From: Tetracladium setigerum | Taxonomy: Eukaryota > Ascomycota > Leotiomycetes > Helotiales | Length of the DNA stretch: 64,000 nt | Direction: 5' to 3' | Assembly: GCA_031472005.1 (NCBI GenBank) | Contig: PZJY01000007.1 | Span: forward strand, 1,302,001-1,366,000 | Part shown: in pieces, positions 21,942 through 32,765 of the stretch | Layout: the number at the start of each line of letters is the position of its first letter | Position numbering within the stretch: the first letter of the stretch is position 1 | Notes under the pieces: generated by a model | The model's database searches: none | Seen by the model: the letters and a program-made list of their open reading frames with translations, nothing else | Told to the model about the DNA's origin: nothing | Made by a program: the position numbers and the translations under genes

Positions 21942-22940
21942 TCATCCCAGACATCGGTTATATGATTTGCCGTCGTTGTTACTTCCTCGTCACCTGAGGA
22001 GCTTAATGTGTTTTAACTTTGGAACACTTAGAATATGTTATTTTTTTTTAAAAAAAAAAAAAAAAAGAATTGATACGGATGTGATAGTGATATAGCGAAT
22101 ATGGTATCTACTATACTTTACATTGAAGGAGATGATCATTCCTTTTGTCGGGCTTCCTGCAACAATGAAAGATAATCTGAGAATGCAGTTGGCATCAAAC
22201 ATCATGCCAAGGCGAATTAGCGACCCGTAGTTCTCTTCCAGGTTCTTTAGCATTTGACGCAAATCGTTTCGGTCTCAATCTATAGAGACGAAAGCAAGGC
22301 CACTGCTCTCGCAATCTCGAAGCATCGTATTACACCTCTAAACACAGTGCGGGACTTGGTACTCTGAACTTGGAACTCATTGTGTATGATACAAATGGCT
22401 CGAGTTGTGAACCAGAACACGGTTTCGAGACAGTCATGTTTTTCAATCGTATACGAAGGGCTGATGAGTAGAACCTGTTTAAATACACGCCCAAAGGCAT
22501 GGAGTAAATTGCAAGCTGGTGAATCTGCCGAGCTTCCTATTTACCGATTACTATGCTTCCGATATCCCTTTGTTACATTTAGGTACGAAGATAGTCAAAA
22601 CGTATACTTGCGCTTTCTCGACACGCTACAACATGAAGTGAGAAGATAATTCATGACACCTTCTCTCGGTGGTAACATAACCCCTGATGGGGTTGCAATT
22701 AGCAATACTGACGAAGTAGAATAAAACTAACTCAAAGGGGTATTAGACACTCAAAAATGGAAACCAGTACCACCATCACAATTCCAATTACACAAGAATA
22801 TACCCGATCAATCACTTGTTGAAGATGACTCAGCCAATGAAACGCCATAGGGGATGTGCTCGAAGCACTCCAGTCCTGCACAGATGCGCCTAAATTACCA
22901 CACCTGCCATGTATTTTCTTGCTCGACGAGTCAAATGCCC
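21942..22940. other. intergenic, no gene seen
   Basis: Contains a T9/A15 junction at about 22040-22066 and a small inverted repeat AACCCCTGATGGGGTT near 22680. No coding frame is supported. Confidence 0.35.
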
Positions 22941-23897
22941 TTAATCGAACACCATGGCATTAATCACATGGCCTTCTTGCCAACCTTGGTCAACTAATGT
23001 GCGCTGCTGGACAAGAAGCTTTCCTCTGTAAGCAAGCTTGATGTGTTTTGGTGGAGCGTGCTGTACTGCCGTTAGTCCAGATTCCTGCCTTGCGAATATT
23101 TTGATACTTACTCCAGAAGCATCGAAAATTCTCCGCGTAACCAATCTCACATTCTCATCCTTCCCAATCTTAACCACCAAGTCGGCACCACCATTATCAC
23201 TCAACCTCGCCTTCAGCTCGACCATAACGCCCTTACCCTTCTCATCCCTCCTCTTGATCTCATCCTCACTCTGCTCTCCCTCGCTCTTATCCCCATCACC
23301 TATAATTCTTGGTGGAACAATGGCAAGATTATCTGGATCTGAAACCACATACTCCGGAAGCGGGTAGAAACCTCCAAAGCTATCGTACACGCCCCCGCCA
23401 AATCACCCGTGGGAATTGTAATATCAGCAGCGGTCAAGATCGTTTGCGCAGTCCCGAATCCATGATCTGTATCCATTGCATCGCCGCCGCCCCAAAGAAC
23501 CTCTAGGGCGGCGCGAATAGTTTGCCATATTTCTGGGCGTCCGGTAACTCTGGTGTCAAAAAAGGCGTCTCGCTCACGGTCGAGTTCGGTACGAGTCCAA
23601 AGTTGCTGGTTGCTGACCCAGACATGAGCTTTCAGAGGGCGGTTGATGTGGGCGGACAGTGGTTGATGGGAGTGGCCGTGCGGCCGATTACTTTGGCCGT
23701 GGGAGGATGCCGAGAGGCGGGGAGGGGATGTAATTGAGGTTGGGAGGAGGTGATAGCTCGCGATGAGGAGTTGCCTTCTTGCGTAGAGGGATACGGGGAC
23801 GCAGCCGAGGGGGTAGAATTACAGCAGCCCTGGAAGCGGGTTAGAGCAGCGTACTGGATCAGTAGGCAGACCTTCACGCAACAAGCCGACATACCAT
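22941..23897 (-). CDS. UBTD/DC-UbP-like ubiquitin-domain protein, two apparent 1-base gaps
   Basis: Exon 1 carries only the ATG (23895..23897). Exon 2 is 23112..23829 and exon 3 is 22941..23060. The start MGCCNSTP is a consensus N-myristoylation sequence, as in animal UBTD1/2. The N-terminal domain reads HVWVSNQQLWTRTELDRE, DTRVTGRPEIWQTIRAAL and LTAADITIPTGDLA, then YDSFGGFYPLPEYVVSDP. The C-terminus is a ubiquitin fold (VRLVTRRIFDASG, KHIKLAYRGKLLVQQRTL). The frame must gain one base near the G4 runs at 23719-23727 and one in the C5 run at 23392-23396. With both, the total is 843 nt, an exact codon multiple. The last intron is 51 nt and contains no stop. UBTD proteins bind E2/E3 ubiquitin enzymes; membrane attachment by myristate is inferred. 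Confidence 0.85.
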
Positions 23898-24558
23898 TGT
23901 GAGAGATTCGAGGGCGGCAGGAAGCAACAATGGAAGTGGTCACGCCCAGTAACAATGTCATAGAGGGTGTTGGTGTTCAGTCGAGGCTTCAAGGAGCGGG
24001 ATAGAAGATGTACAGTATACGCATATTTCGAGTGCTTTGGGTAAGGAGGAGGAGGAGGAGGAGGAGCGGCGTCAGGCCATGACCACACGACGATGAAGAT
24101 GTGGTGATGATAACAACGCTGTTCGATGTAAATGTGAAGTTACTGTACTGGAGGTGGCGACGACTCCTGTCCTTTGCTTGTATTGGGAGATCTACCAAGT
24201 GTAAAGTGTTATTAAGTTATTGCCTAGGTTTTTAGGTAGATGCCTACCTACTACCTACGTTCACTCTCAGATTGTCGGGATAAAAGGCGTCTCGAATTTA
24301 CTGCTTCATTCCTGAATTTTAATGCGCAACACACACGAGACGAGTCGAGGAGAGGGGCGAGGGCGAGGGCGAGGTATTCACTCCTCTTGTGCACTATTCT
24401 GCCAAGACGTTTCTGCCACTGGTCACCGAAAAATAATACGACTACGACCAGCCGGAATTATTCCTCTGCTCGTCGTACTGTACTGTCCTACCTCAATACC
24501 TACCTACCTACCTACCTACCAACAACGTCAACAACACCAGGAAACAGCAAAAGCGAAC
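23898..24558. promoter_or_regulatory. divergent upstream region of UBTD-like gene and RPB12 with (CCTA)n
   Basis: A 661-bp divergent spacer. It holds a purine/GGA repeat near 24048-24064, GTACTGTACTGT at about 24475-24487 and a long (CCTA)n run at about 24497-24520 right before the RPB12 leader. No gene is seen. Confidence 0.45.
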
Positions 24559-24836
24559 ATGTCCCGCGAAGCATACTCTGTTCCAACCAACGTGCCGGTC
24601 CCTGGTCGCGATGCCTTCCAAGCTTCCAACTCGATCGAGAGTCCCGCCATCAACTATCTCTGCGGCGACTGCAACGCAAAGGTTCCTCTGAAGAGGGGGG
24701 ATCCCATCCGATGCAAGGAGTGTGGACACCGTGTTTTGTACAAAGAGAGGACCAAGAGGTGAGTGGGGACAGCCAACAAGAAACGCCTCTGCAATCTGAC
24801 CTCCCTGATAGAATGGTGCAGTTTGAGGCACGTTGA
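24559..24836 (+). CDS. RPB12: RNA polymerases I, II and III common subunit RPABC4 (Rpb12)
   Basis: Exons 24559..24758 and 24812..24836 give 74 residues. The zinc ribbon is YLCGDCNAKVPLKRGDPIRC followed by KECGHRVLYKERTKR. It has two CxxC pairs, and the invariant end RMVQFEAR is completed only by the second exon. Yeast Rpb12 is 70 residues. It binds zinc in the shared core of all three nuclear RNA polymerases. The N-terminal extension of about 25 residues is normal for filamentous fungi. Confidence 0.97.
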
Positions 24837-25149
24837 GACGATGTAAGGCAGGGGGAATGATGGGAAAAGGAACCGACTATATGCGGAAATGATGGCGAAG
24901 CATTTAGGAGATACATGAGGATATTATAGTGAGAGAACGAGTGGATCGGTATGGGCATGGCATAGCAGGGTATGGTCGGGGCGTTTGGGGCATTTCACGA
25001 AGATCGTTGTTACCAGGAGTCAGATTCACGAAAATGCGAGGCCTCGAGATTTCAAATTCATGTATTTGGTATCAGTGCGCCCCTTAAAATGTTATAGTAC
25101 CTCCCGACGCCCAATTTGTCGTTGCTCATTACTAATCCACAGTCACTAT
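24837..25149. other. convergent 3' spacer, no gene seen
   Basis: 3' flanks of RPB12 and GPN1; nothing else recognised. Confidence 0.35.
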
Positions 25150-26385
25150 CTATTCGTTCATCTGGCTTGCTCGAAGGTATCGTGCAAAGCTATGCTCATC
25201 GTCCTTCGTTGACGAGCCTCCTGCGGACTCATCCAAAGCATCCTTATATCTAGAACTGAGCCCCTCTTCCCTTTCTTGTCCCATGTCTTCGTCCGAGTCG
25301 CCGTCGTCCTCGATATCACTGAGGGTGTCCATGTCTGGAGCTGGTTTCTTAGGCGAAGGGCCGCCAGAGACAGCCATGTCCTTCATCAGCTTTCCCAATT
25401 CCTTTTCCCTATTCTCAAGCTTCTCGGCATCTCGTTGTCTCCTCCGTCTTTCCAGCTCGGGTTTGTAATCTCGATTGAACTCCTTTGCTTTCTCGTCAAC
25501 TGCCTCGAAGAAATTATCAATGCCATCCCCGGTCATTGAGCTGACACCAACAACACTAAGGTGGGCGTAGAATTCCTCCAACATCAGACTCATACTGTTC
25601 AGTAGAGAGCCCATATAACCACTTCCTCCACCCAGGCCACTAGCAGCACCTTCGACACCCCCAAAACTGCCCGTCTCTTCCTCCTCCCTCAGCGCAGCTT
25701 GAAATGACTCGAAATCAGTCATCCACTCCTTCGCAAACCCGGCGTCCTTCACGTCTGTCTTGTTGAAGACCAAGATCATCGGCAACTTCGTCTTGTACAA
25801 AATACTGCATGCGTATAGCATGTTGCTCATGAAAGTACTTGTCGAGCCCGTCCTAGGAGTATCAATGACATATGCGATAACCGTTGGAAACGTGCTGGCG
25901 AGAGAGTCTAATAAGATGCTACCGGAGGCACTCCACACAAATACCTCGATTTGGCCGGGTGTATCTACCAATATGTGCTTGATAGGTTTGGCGTCCGGTT
26001 TTGCTGGATCTGGAGTTGTGCGCTTCTCGAGAAGACCGAGAATTTGGTCAATCTTTGTGGCAAAGAGATTGAGAGACGTAAGTATGCCTCCGTTGGGTCC
26101 GAGGTTGTAAGATTTCATAACTTCTTTGTAGTTTACAGAGTCGCGGATGTCGATGTTGCTGTCAAATGGGACATTTCGGACGGCGGGATCGAGATTGATC
26201 ACATATGGAGGGGTCTTTTGTGTATGGAGATGGGCATTTATTCTTTGCATGAACGTTGTTTTGCCAGAACCTGAAAGGCACGTTAGCTATGACCAGCATT
26301 TGGAGGCGGAGAAAGAATTACCAGCCATTCCCACACAAACAATAGCTGTAGGTTGCACGCTCGGCGCAGCTTCTGAGGTCGACAT
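25150..26385 (-). CDS. NPA3: GPN-loop GTPase 1 (Npa3/GPN1), RNA polymerase II assembly and import
   Basis: Exons 26322..26385 and 25150..26270 give 394 residues (yeast Npa3 is 385). The P-loop GMAGSGKTTF spans the intron. The diagnostic GPN motif is in SYNLGPNGGILTSLNLF, G3 is DTPGQIEVF, and G4 is NKTD. The C-terminal quarter is a Lys/Glu/Arg coiled coil followed by an acidic region (SDIEDDGDSDEDMGQ), as in Npa3. GPN1 with GPN3 promotes RNA polymerase II assembly and nuclear import. Its RPB12 neighbour acts in the same pathway, though this adjacency may be chance. Confidence 0.96.
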
Positions 26386-26573
26386 GGTGAGCTACCTTGT
26401 TGTCGTTGTGATGTTGACAAGAGAAAAGTCTGGCGGGGCAGAAGAAATTCGGGGTCGGGATTTGACGACGTCAAAGCTTCATTCATTTACCTTACCTCGA
26501 GCTTTCGCTTCCCCCTTCAATTGCTCACCACAACTTGGATCTGCAACGACATTATCGCATTCACTGCATCGCC
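26386..26573. promoter_or_regulatory. bidirectional promoter GPN1 / CWF19
   Basis: Only 188 bp separate the two divergent start codons. The spacer includes a TGACGTCA-like ATF/CREB core (TTTGACGACGTCAAAG) near 26460-26476. Shared control is inferred from spacing. Confidence 0.5.
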
Positions 26574-28511
26574 ATGGACGGCCTTGAAGATTTTGAAAAA
26601 TCTCTGGCAGCGGAAAAAATTGCTAGGGAGAGAACAGAAAGATCCGACAAGGATGGAGAAAGGCGAAAACATAAACATAGGCACCATCGTTCCAAGCATC
26701 ACGACAACGAGGATAAGGATGACCACCGCCATAAGAGATCAAGACATTCAAGACATTCTCACGAGGAAGTCGAGGAGAACGGTACACGTAGAAGCCACCA
26801 CAAGCATGAGGGTGCGTTGGATCACCACGAGGATTTACCACTCCCAAACAACAAGGACCCGCCTCCACGAACACGCGATTCTTGGATGACGGCTCCTTCT
26901 GGCATGGACATTGATTACACGCAACGAGGCGCAAAAAAAGAGAGGAAGGCACCTCCCCCAAAGCCAGACTATGATTTGAAAATCCACAAGAATGAGCTCA
27001 ATCAGCGTCTCGGTGACCTGGCTGGAGGTAAAACTATTGACGACTTATCGGATGATGACGATGATGCGGGAACGGGTGTTTCTTACATATTCGGAGACTC
27101 TGGATCTCAATGGCGTATGACCAAATTACAGGCTGTCTACACACAAGCTACTTCAAGCGGCCGGTCGATTGAAGATGTGGCAGTTGAGCGATTCGGAGAT
27201 CTTGAGCAGTTTGATGCTGCACGAGAAGAGGAAATCGAAGTTGGCCGAAGAAAGGTTTACGGGCAAGGATACGTGGGGAAGGAAACACCAAGTGGAGATC
27301 TCTATCGGGAGAGGAAACTTGCCGCTGGCATAAGCAGAGAGCAAGAATCACAACAGGCCAAGGGAGACGACTATGAACCTTTACCTCAGCGGATGATTGT
27401 AGAAAGCCTGTCGGCATCAGCGCCAGCAACCACCGTAGATCAAAGCACCCTAAACCGGATGAAGGCCAAGATTATGAAGGCAAAATTGAAAAAGTCTCCG
27501 GAGGTAGCAAGACTGGAAACTGAATACAACACTGCTATGGAAGCGTTCGCAAAAAATGCTGGCGCGGGAGCAGGTGTGGTCTTACTGGGTAAGATGGACA
27601 ACCGAATGCTAGCTGGAACAAGAGGCGAGGTCAAGTCTATTGAAAATAAGAGAGGTCGCGAACGAGGTCTTGTCGAGGAGAATGAGGACATGAGTATTGA
27701 AGACATGGTGCGGGAGGAAAGAAGAACAAAAGGACAGGCTGGAGGTGATGGTATGAGAGCGGCCGAACGAATTGCAAAGGATGCCAAATTCGACACAGAC
27801 CTTGATTACATGGATGACAACGCGAACAAGCTGGCCAAACGTGTGCAAAAGTCAGAGACCAACCTGGTGAATGCAGCCATTGGCGAATATCAGAAGATGA
27901 ACCGCATCCTGGACTCTTGTATGCTCTGTGCAAAGGAAGATGCGAATCAACCACCAGTTGCACCCATGGTGTCCTTGGCTACACGGGTATACTTGACCTT
28001 GCCGACGGAACCGGAATTGAGCGAAGGCGGGGCGGTCATCGTCCCCATTCAGCACCGAACCAACCTTCTAGAGTGCGACGATGATGAGTGGGAAGAGATC
28101 AGGAATTTCATGAAGTGCCTGACACGAATGTATCACGACCAAGGCCGGGACGTTGTGTTCTATGAAAATGCGGCTGCCCCCCATAGAAAAATGCATGCTG
28201 CTATGCAAGTTGTACCTCTCCCTTACAGTCTCGGAGAAACAGCTCCCGCCTTCTTCAAGGAAGCCATCTTATCCTCAGATGAAGAGTGGTCTCAGCATAA
28301 GAAGTTGATTGATACATCGGCTAGAGCGAAGCAGGGTCTTGGCAAGCTTGCTTTTCGACGCTCACTTGCCAAGGAAATGCCCTATTTTCACGTCTGGTTT
28401 GATCTGGAGGGAGGCTTGGGACATATCGTTGAAAATGCCGCTCGATGGCCGAGAGGGGATTTGTTCGCGAGGGAGATTATTGGGGAATGCTTGACGTGGA
28501 ACCGGATGTGA
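26574..28511 (+). CDS. CWF19: CWF19-like spliceosome-associated protein
   Basis: A single exon of 645 residues. The first 120 residues are His/Lys/Arg/Asp-rich (RRKHKHRHHRSKHHDNEDKD). The C-terminal third carries the two CwfJ domains: CMLCAKEDANQ, TEPELSEGGAVIVPIQH, VVFYENAAAPHRKMHAAMQ (HIT-like, with a conserved histidine pair) and MPYFHVWFDLEGGLGHIVE. The ATG at 26574 was chosen over one 13 codons upstream because MDGLEDFEKSLAAEK is a family-like start. S. pombe Cwf19 and its Drn1/CWF19L relatives act with the Dbr1 debranching enzyme on lariat introns and in late spliceosomes. Confidence 0.95.
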   Translation: MDGLEDFEKSLAAEKIARERTERSDKDGERRKHKHRHHRSKHHDNEDKDDHRHKRSRHSRHSHEEVEENGTRRSHHKHEGALDHHEDLPLPNNKDPPPRTRDSWMTAPSGMDIDYTQRGAKKERKAPPPKPDYDLKIHKNELNQRLGDLAGGKTIDDLSDDDDDAGTGVSYIFGDSGSQWRMTKLQAVYTQATSSGRSIEDVAVERFGDLEQFDAAREEEIEVGRRKVYGQGYVGKETPSGDLYRERKLAAGISREQESQQAKGDDYEPLPQRMIVESLSASAPATTVDQSTLNRMKAKIMKAKLKKSPEVARLETEYNTAMEAFAKNAGAGAGVVLLGKMDNRMLAGTRGEVKSIENKRGRERGLVEENEDMSIEDMVREERRTKGQAGGDGMRAAERIAKDAKFDTDLDYMDDNANKLAKRVQKSETNLVNAAIGEYQKMNRILDSCMLCAKEDANQPPVAPMVSLATRVYLTLPTEPELSEGGAVIVPIQHRTNLLECDDDEWEEIRNFMKCLTRMYHDQGRDVVFYENAAAPHRKMHAAMQVVPLPYSLGETAPAFFKEAILSSDEEWSQHKKLIDTSARAKQGLGKLAFRRSLAKEMPYFHVWFDLEGGLGHIVENAARWPRGDLFAREIIGECLTWNRM

Positions 28512-30498
28512 TTAAAAGACAAGGCCGATGGACCCGCGTCGACAAACGCGTGGATGGATTCAAAAAGCGATGGAGGAAGTTTGACTGGACGAGAGTGCTC
28601 ACAGACGAGTAGAGAGCCTGTAGACATACATACTGTATTGTGCATCTTCATTCTGAATGTCGGCTCTCGCTTCTCGTGAGATTATGCACAATGGGTTGAT
28701 CGGCCCTCATTCCGTGACGAGGGAGGGTCATGTGATCAATCACCGTCCGTTGCTTGATGGTCATGGTCCTCTCAGAAGTATGGGCCTTGAGGATGATTAC
28801 ATACCTACCTATATATATCTGGGGTGGAGAAGGATTCAGGCCCAGCCCTTTGGATACAGCTGTGCCATAGATATAGGTAAAGTTTCCGAACAATCTATCG
28901 TAACCCCAAGATGTTACAGTAGTAATGGATGTACTACCTACATGCAGTATGTGTGTTTTGATCAGAGGAGGCTATCCGCCGTGGTTGGAAAAGCACAACA
29001 AAGCACCAATATGTACGAGAGGTTGTCTTGTGAGACTTGAGCCACGAAAGACGAGTAGAGAAGCGAAAAGGACAAGGCATGATTGTATTGTTTGCAATGA
29101 TTTCGCAAGCATCCCTGAAGGTGCGCTGTGCGTGCTGCACGTTGGTGCCCTCAAGCTGTCCGTGTCCGCATTCTTCCCATGTTCTAATGCCATGGCTGTC
29201 CTTAAACAACAATAGTACTACTGTTGAATAGTGTCAAGTGCTGAGCTCTATTACTGTACTCGTCGATTATTCCACCTCGGTTTTCCTATCTCGTCTCGTG
29301 TCCGTCGTCTGCAAGGGAAGAAGCCGATGAAGATGAAGAAGATGATGATGATTAGCCAGAATAATGGACGTCGTGTGTTCGGGAGAGGAGCAAATCAAAT
29401 CAATCACAAGGATGGATCCGACGGCGATGATGCGTGCATGCATCTTCAATCTCTGATTGATCTTTTTCTCAAATACTGTAATACCTCCGTATGCTGCTCC
29501 AAAAGGGGGAGAGGAGGGAGACAGCCGGCGTTTTCCACGGCTTCGATTGTTGTTCCATCGCTTAATTTAAAATAAGGGGATGGAGCGGTTGCCGAGCCGA
29601 GGCCAGTATTTACCATCTTGGTAGGTATCTACTGTACCTACCCTTCCTTACCTTCCTGTACAAAACAAGGCACATCTCACTACTCATAGAGCAGACATGT
29701 GCGCAAAGAAGTATAGGTATCTATATCTACCTCTCGAGTTGAGGGCTAAGGATTGTCATCCATCATATCATTGTGCATTGGCGGCAGGCATGGTTCAATG
29801 GTGGTGAGTGAATACTCCGTTGAAGCTAAACCCCATTCATTCGGTTTGTGCCGTGCCTCAGGCAATACATGCCCTTCACCTCTCAAAACAAATCAATCGA
29901 ACTCGACCGACCACCGACCACCGACCACCGCCGCCCGTTGTTGAGAGAGAGAGAGCGCGCGAGAGAGAGTTGACCTGACCTGACCTGACCTGACCAGGCC
30001 GCCGCCCCTTCTTTTTCGCGACCTTAAACGAAACTCGCTTCTCTGGTGTTGACACTGGAGATCTCGTCTACTCTCGTCTACTGCTCGTCTATACTACAAT
30101 ACCTTACCTACCGATCGACGCTTTTGCGCCTCTTGGTTCCTCCACCCAGGGCACTCACTTGGAACGTGAGTTGCAGCATTATTTACTCGCTCTTTTTTTT
30201 GCGACTCACAGCCTGACAGACGGTACGAGTAAAAAGTCCAAGTCCCCCCTCCCACCAGCACCACCTACCCCATCCCATCCGGCGACCGTGACAGCCTTCC
30301 TCTTCATTTTCATTCTCTCGCGCTCCCTCCCTCCATCCCTCACCTCGACCACCGACTGCATCATCCACCTTTGGCGATGTCGCAAAGCCCCATCAATCCA
30401 ACCACCACCAGGACTCATCTGCGCTGTCGTCGACCGGTTCGCATAGTGGCGCGCCGCCGCCGCCGCAGCAGCAGCAGCAGCTTCGTCAATCTGCCAAC
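28512..30498. other. 2.0-kb gene-free region, long leader of the downstream Zn2Cys6 gene
   Basis: No coding frame is convincing. It contains purine/pyrimidine tracts, a GACCT-type tandem (TGACC repeats) at about 29,972-29,996, GA repeats at about 29,943-29,968, and TACTGTAC copies at about 29,250 and 29,630. CT-rich sequence up to 30,498 suggests a long 5' leader. Confidence 0.45.
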
Positions 30499-32765
30499 AT
30501 GAATTTTGAAAGCCCATCTGGAGGTGGTGGAGGAGGAGGAGGAGGAGGTTCCTATCCGTCGCCTTCACTCTCAACACCACAATACAGCAGCTACCCTCCC
30601 ACAACCCTCAACAGCAGCAGCAGATGAACGAACCATATCGCGCAAGTCCTACCGGTAGTAACGGATCGATGTCGCTTCCCAGCATGCGTTCCCTGGATCC
30701 TCTGCAACAGCAGCAGCAGCAGCAACAAGGCCACCACATGGGCGCTTCCCCTCTTCCTCCGCCTGGCGTCGCGATGAACCAAGGCTACTACCAAAACCCA
30801 GGACACACTCTACCACATCCCTCATATCCAAATGTGACCTCGGATCCATCTGCGCAAATCCGCTATGCTCTGCCGGTGCAGCAGGACCCGCGCCTCATGA
30901 GTGGTGGTCGACACAAGAAGGTGAGCAACCCAGATCATTGCGATGGGCGACCGTGACAGCGCGCTGGATAAACAATTGATGACTGATGGATGGTATTTGC
31001 TGATACTTCTCGCTCACCAGGAAATCAAGCGTCGCACAAAGACGGGTTGTTTGACATGTCGCAAGAGACGCATCAAGGTCAGTTTTCGCGCAATTCTCTG
31101 TTTCTTTCTGTTGATTTCCATCTCTCGCGTGTGTGAGGACGAGGGTGGGAAGGCTTGCGCTTCTTTCGCGATGCTGCAATACATTTTCCTCGTTTACAGC
31201 AAGCGAATCTACCTAAGTAGGCGAGTGCCTCCCCGAGTTTCCGATGACCTTTCCAGCACAAGCAGGCAAGCAAGCGAGCGAGCGAGAGTGAATCAAGCCT
31301 TTTTTTAACTCAACAAATAAACACAAGCAACAAAACACACCACCATCATCTCTTGTCGCGACGACATCATTATCCTCCAACACACACTGCTTTTCTCCCC
31401 CCCATCCTAAACCAGTGAGTGGCCTGCCTGCTAACATATTGATTGCGTCGCTAGTGTGACGAGGGCATGCCAGCGTGTCGCAACTGTCAAAAATCCAAGC
31501 GCGAGTGTCAAGGCTACGATCCCGTCTTCAAGAACGCTCCTGGCCCAGCCGCAATCCAACCTGCGCCCAGCTCGGCACCTCACGCTGGCGGCATCGCATC
31601 AACCTCTCACCCTTACGGCCATCAGTCTCACCTTCTCCAAAATAGCACGTACGGTACCGGCAACATGGCCTACGACCCATCGATGAGCGCCGCTCAGCCA
31701 TACGAGTACCAATCTGCGATTGATCCAGCATTGGAATCTTCTGCACTTCCGGCTACCACAGGCACACCGTATCATCAAGCACCACCAGGTATGCCAACTT
31801 GACTCCCCTACCCTGCAAGTCATGAGAAAACTTGCTAACATCCCTCTTTCCCTCGCAGGCAAGCGGACTGTCAACGATCTTCTTGCCATGGGCGGCCCCC
31901 CACCTCCTCCTTCCAACATCGACATGGCCGCAAATTCTTCCTCCCTAGACGAAGTTAAGCACCTCTATTACAGCATTTATGCGCCTGGTCTAGAAAATTT
32001 CCTCGAGTCAAAGTGGTTCTCTGTCAAGGGTCTCCAGAAGCTGCTTGATGCGAAGCCTCTGCTCGATCAGTTCGGAAGTCTTCTGGAACAATTCAATAAG
32101 ACTACTGCGAGTGACATGAAAGAGGTCCTCTACACAACGAGCGTGGAAGCCCGCGTCGTATGGGCTCTTGCAAGCATGGTTCGAACAATTGCTGCTGAAC
32201 TCAATGGCGCACGAGAGTACAAACCTGTCCCACCAACAGATGATCCAACCGAAGCTGCCAACCGATTGACAGTCTTTGAGACCTTGTTGACTGGCAAAGT
32301 CGCGACTGGTAATCCTCTCACACAACCCATCCCTGGAAGCACCGACCACCACAGACTGCGCGAGTTGGAGTTCTGGTACACCTTGGCCAACTTCGTCTGT
32401 TTACAAGACGGGGATGCCGAAGCTGCTAAGGCTATTGATGACAACCTCTCCGCCTTGAGGAATCTCCTCGATGGTCGTGAGAACCGGGATGTTCTCTACT
32501 CCATTGCTGTTGTGCGTGCGATCGGTCCTCGTGTTTCCGAGTACACCGCACATGACACCCCCTCCACCTGGACGAGAGCGATAACAAGAGCAAACTATTG
32601 GTTGCAAAGAAGTTTGTAGCTGACGAAGCTGGAGGTAATGGCACCACAAACGTTATTCGACGACTTTGTGAGCTGGCCAACCGATCCTGGAGCCCTCCTA
32701 CAGCGACCGTCATCCCTCCCACGGAAAGTCCAGTTTCCACAGCCACAGCAACCCCGTCGAAGTAA
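30499..32765 (+). CDS. Zn(2)-Cys(6) transcription factor with Gly- and Gln-rich N-terminus, two apparent 1-base gaps
   Basis: Exons are 30499..30917, 31021..31077, 31455..31788 and 31859..32765. The start MNFESPSGG leads into a Gly run, then a Gln run (CAG repeats). The DNA-binding domain spans exons 2 and 3: KRRTKTGCLTCRKRRIK then CDEGMPACRNCQKSKREC, a Cx2Cx6Cx5Cx2Cx6C binuclear cluster. The C-terminal half (KHLYYSIYAPGLENFLESKW) is the conserved regulatory region of this group. Exon 1 needs one extra base near the C3 runs at 30594-30600. The last exon needs one in the C5 run at 32558-32562, after which it reads HLDESDNKSKLLVAKKFVAD and ends at 32765. With both the total is 573 codons. The target pathway is unknown. 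Starting at the internal ATG 30624 instead would drop the Gly-rich part and the first gap. Confidence 0.85.

Noticed and set aside
22670..22700. AACCCCTGATGGGGTT hairpin as a terminator
   Set aside because: Bacterial-type terminators have no role here. The inverted repeat is short and isolated.
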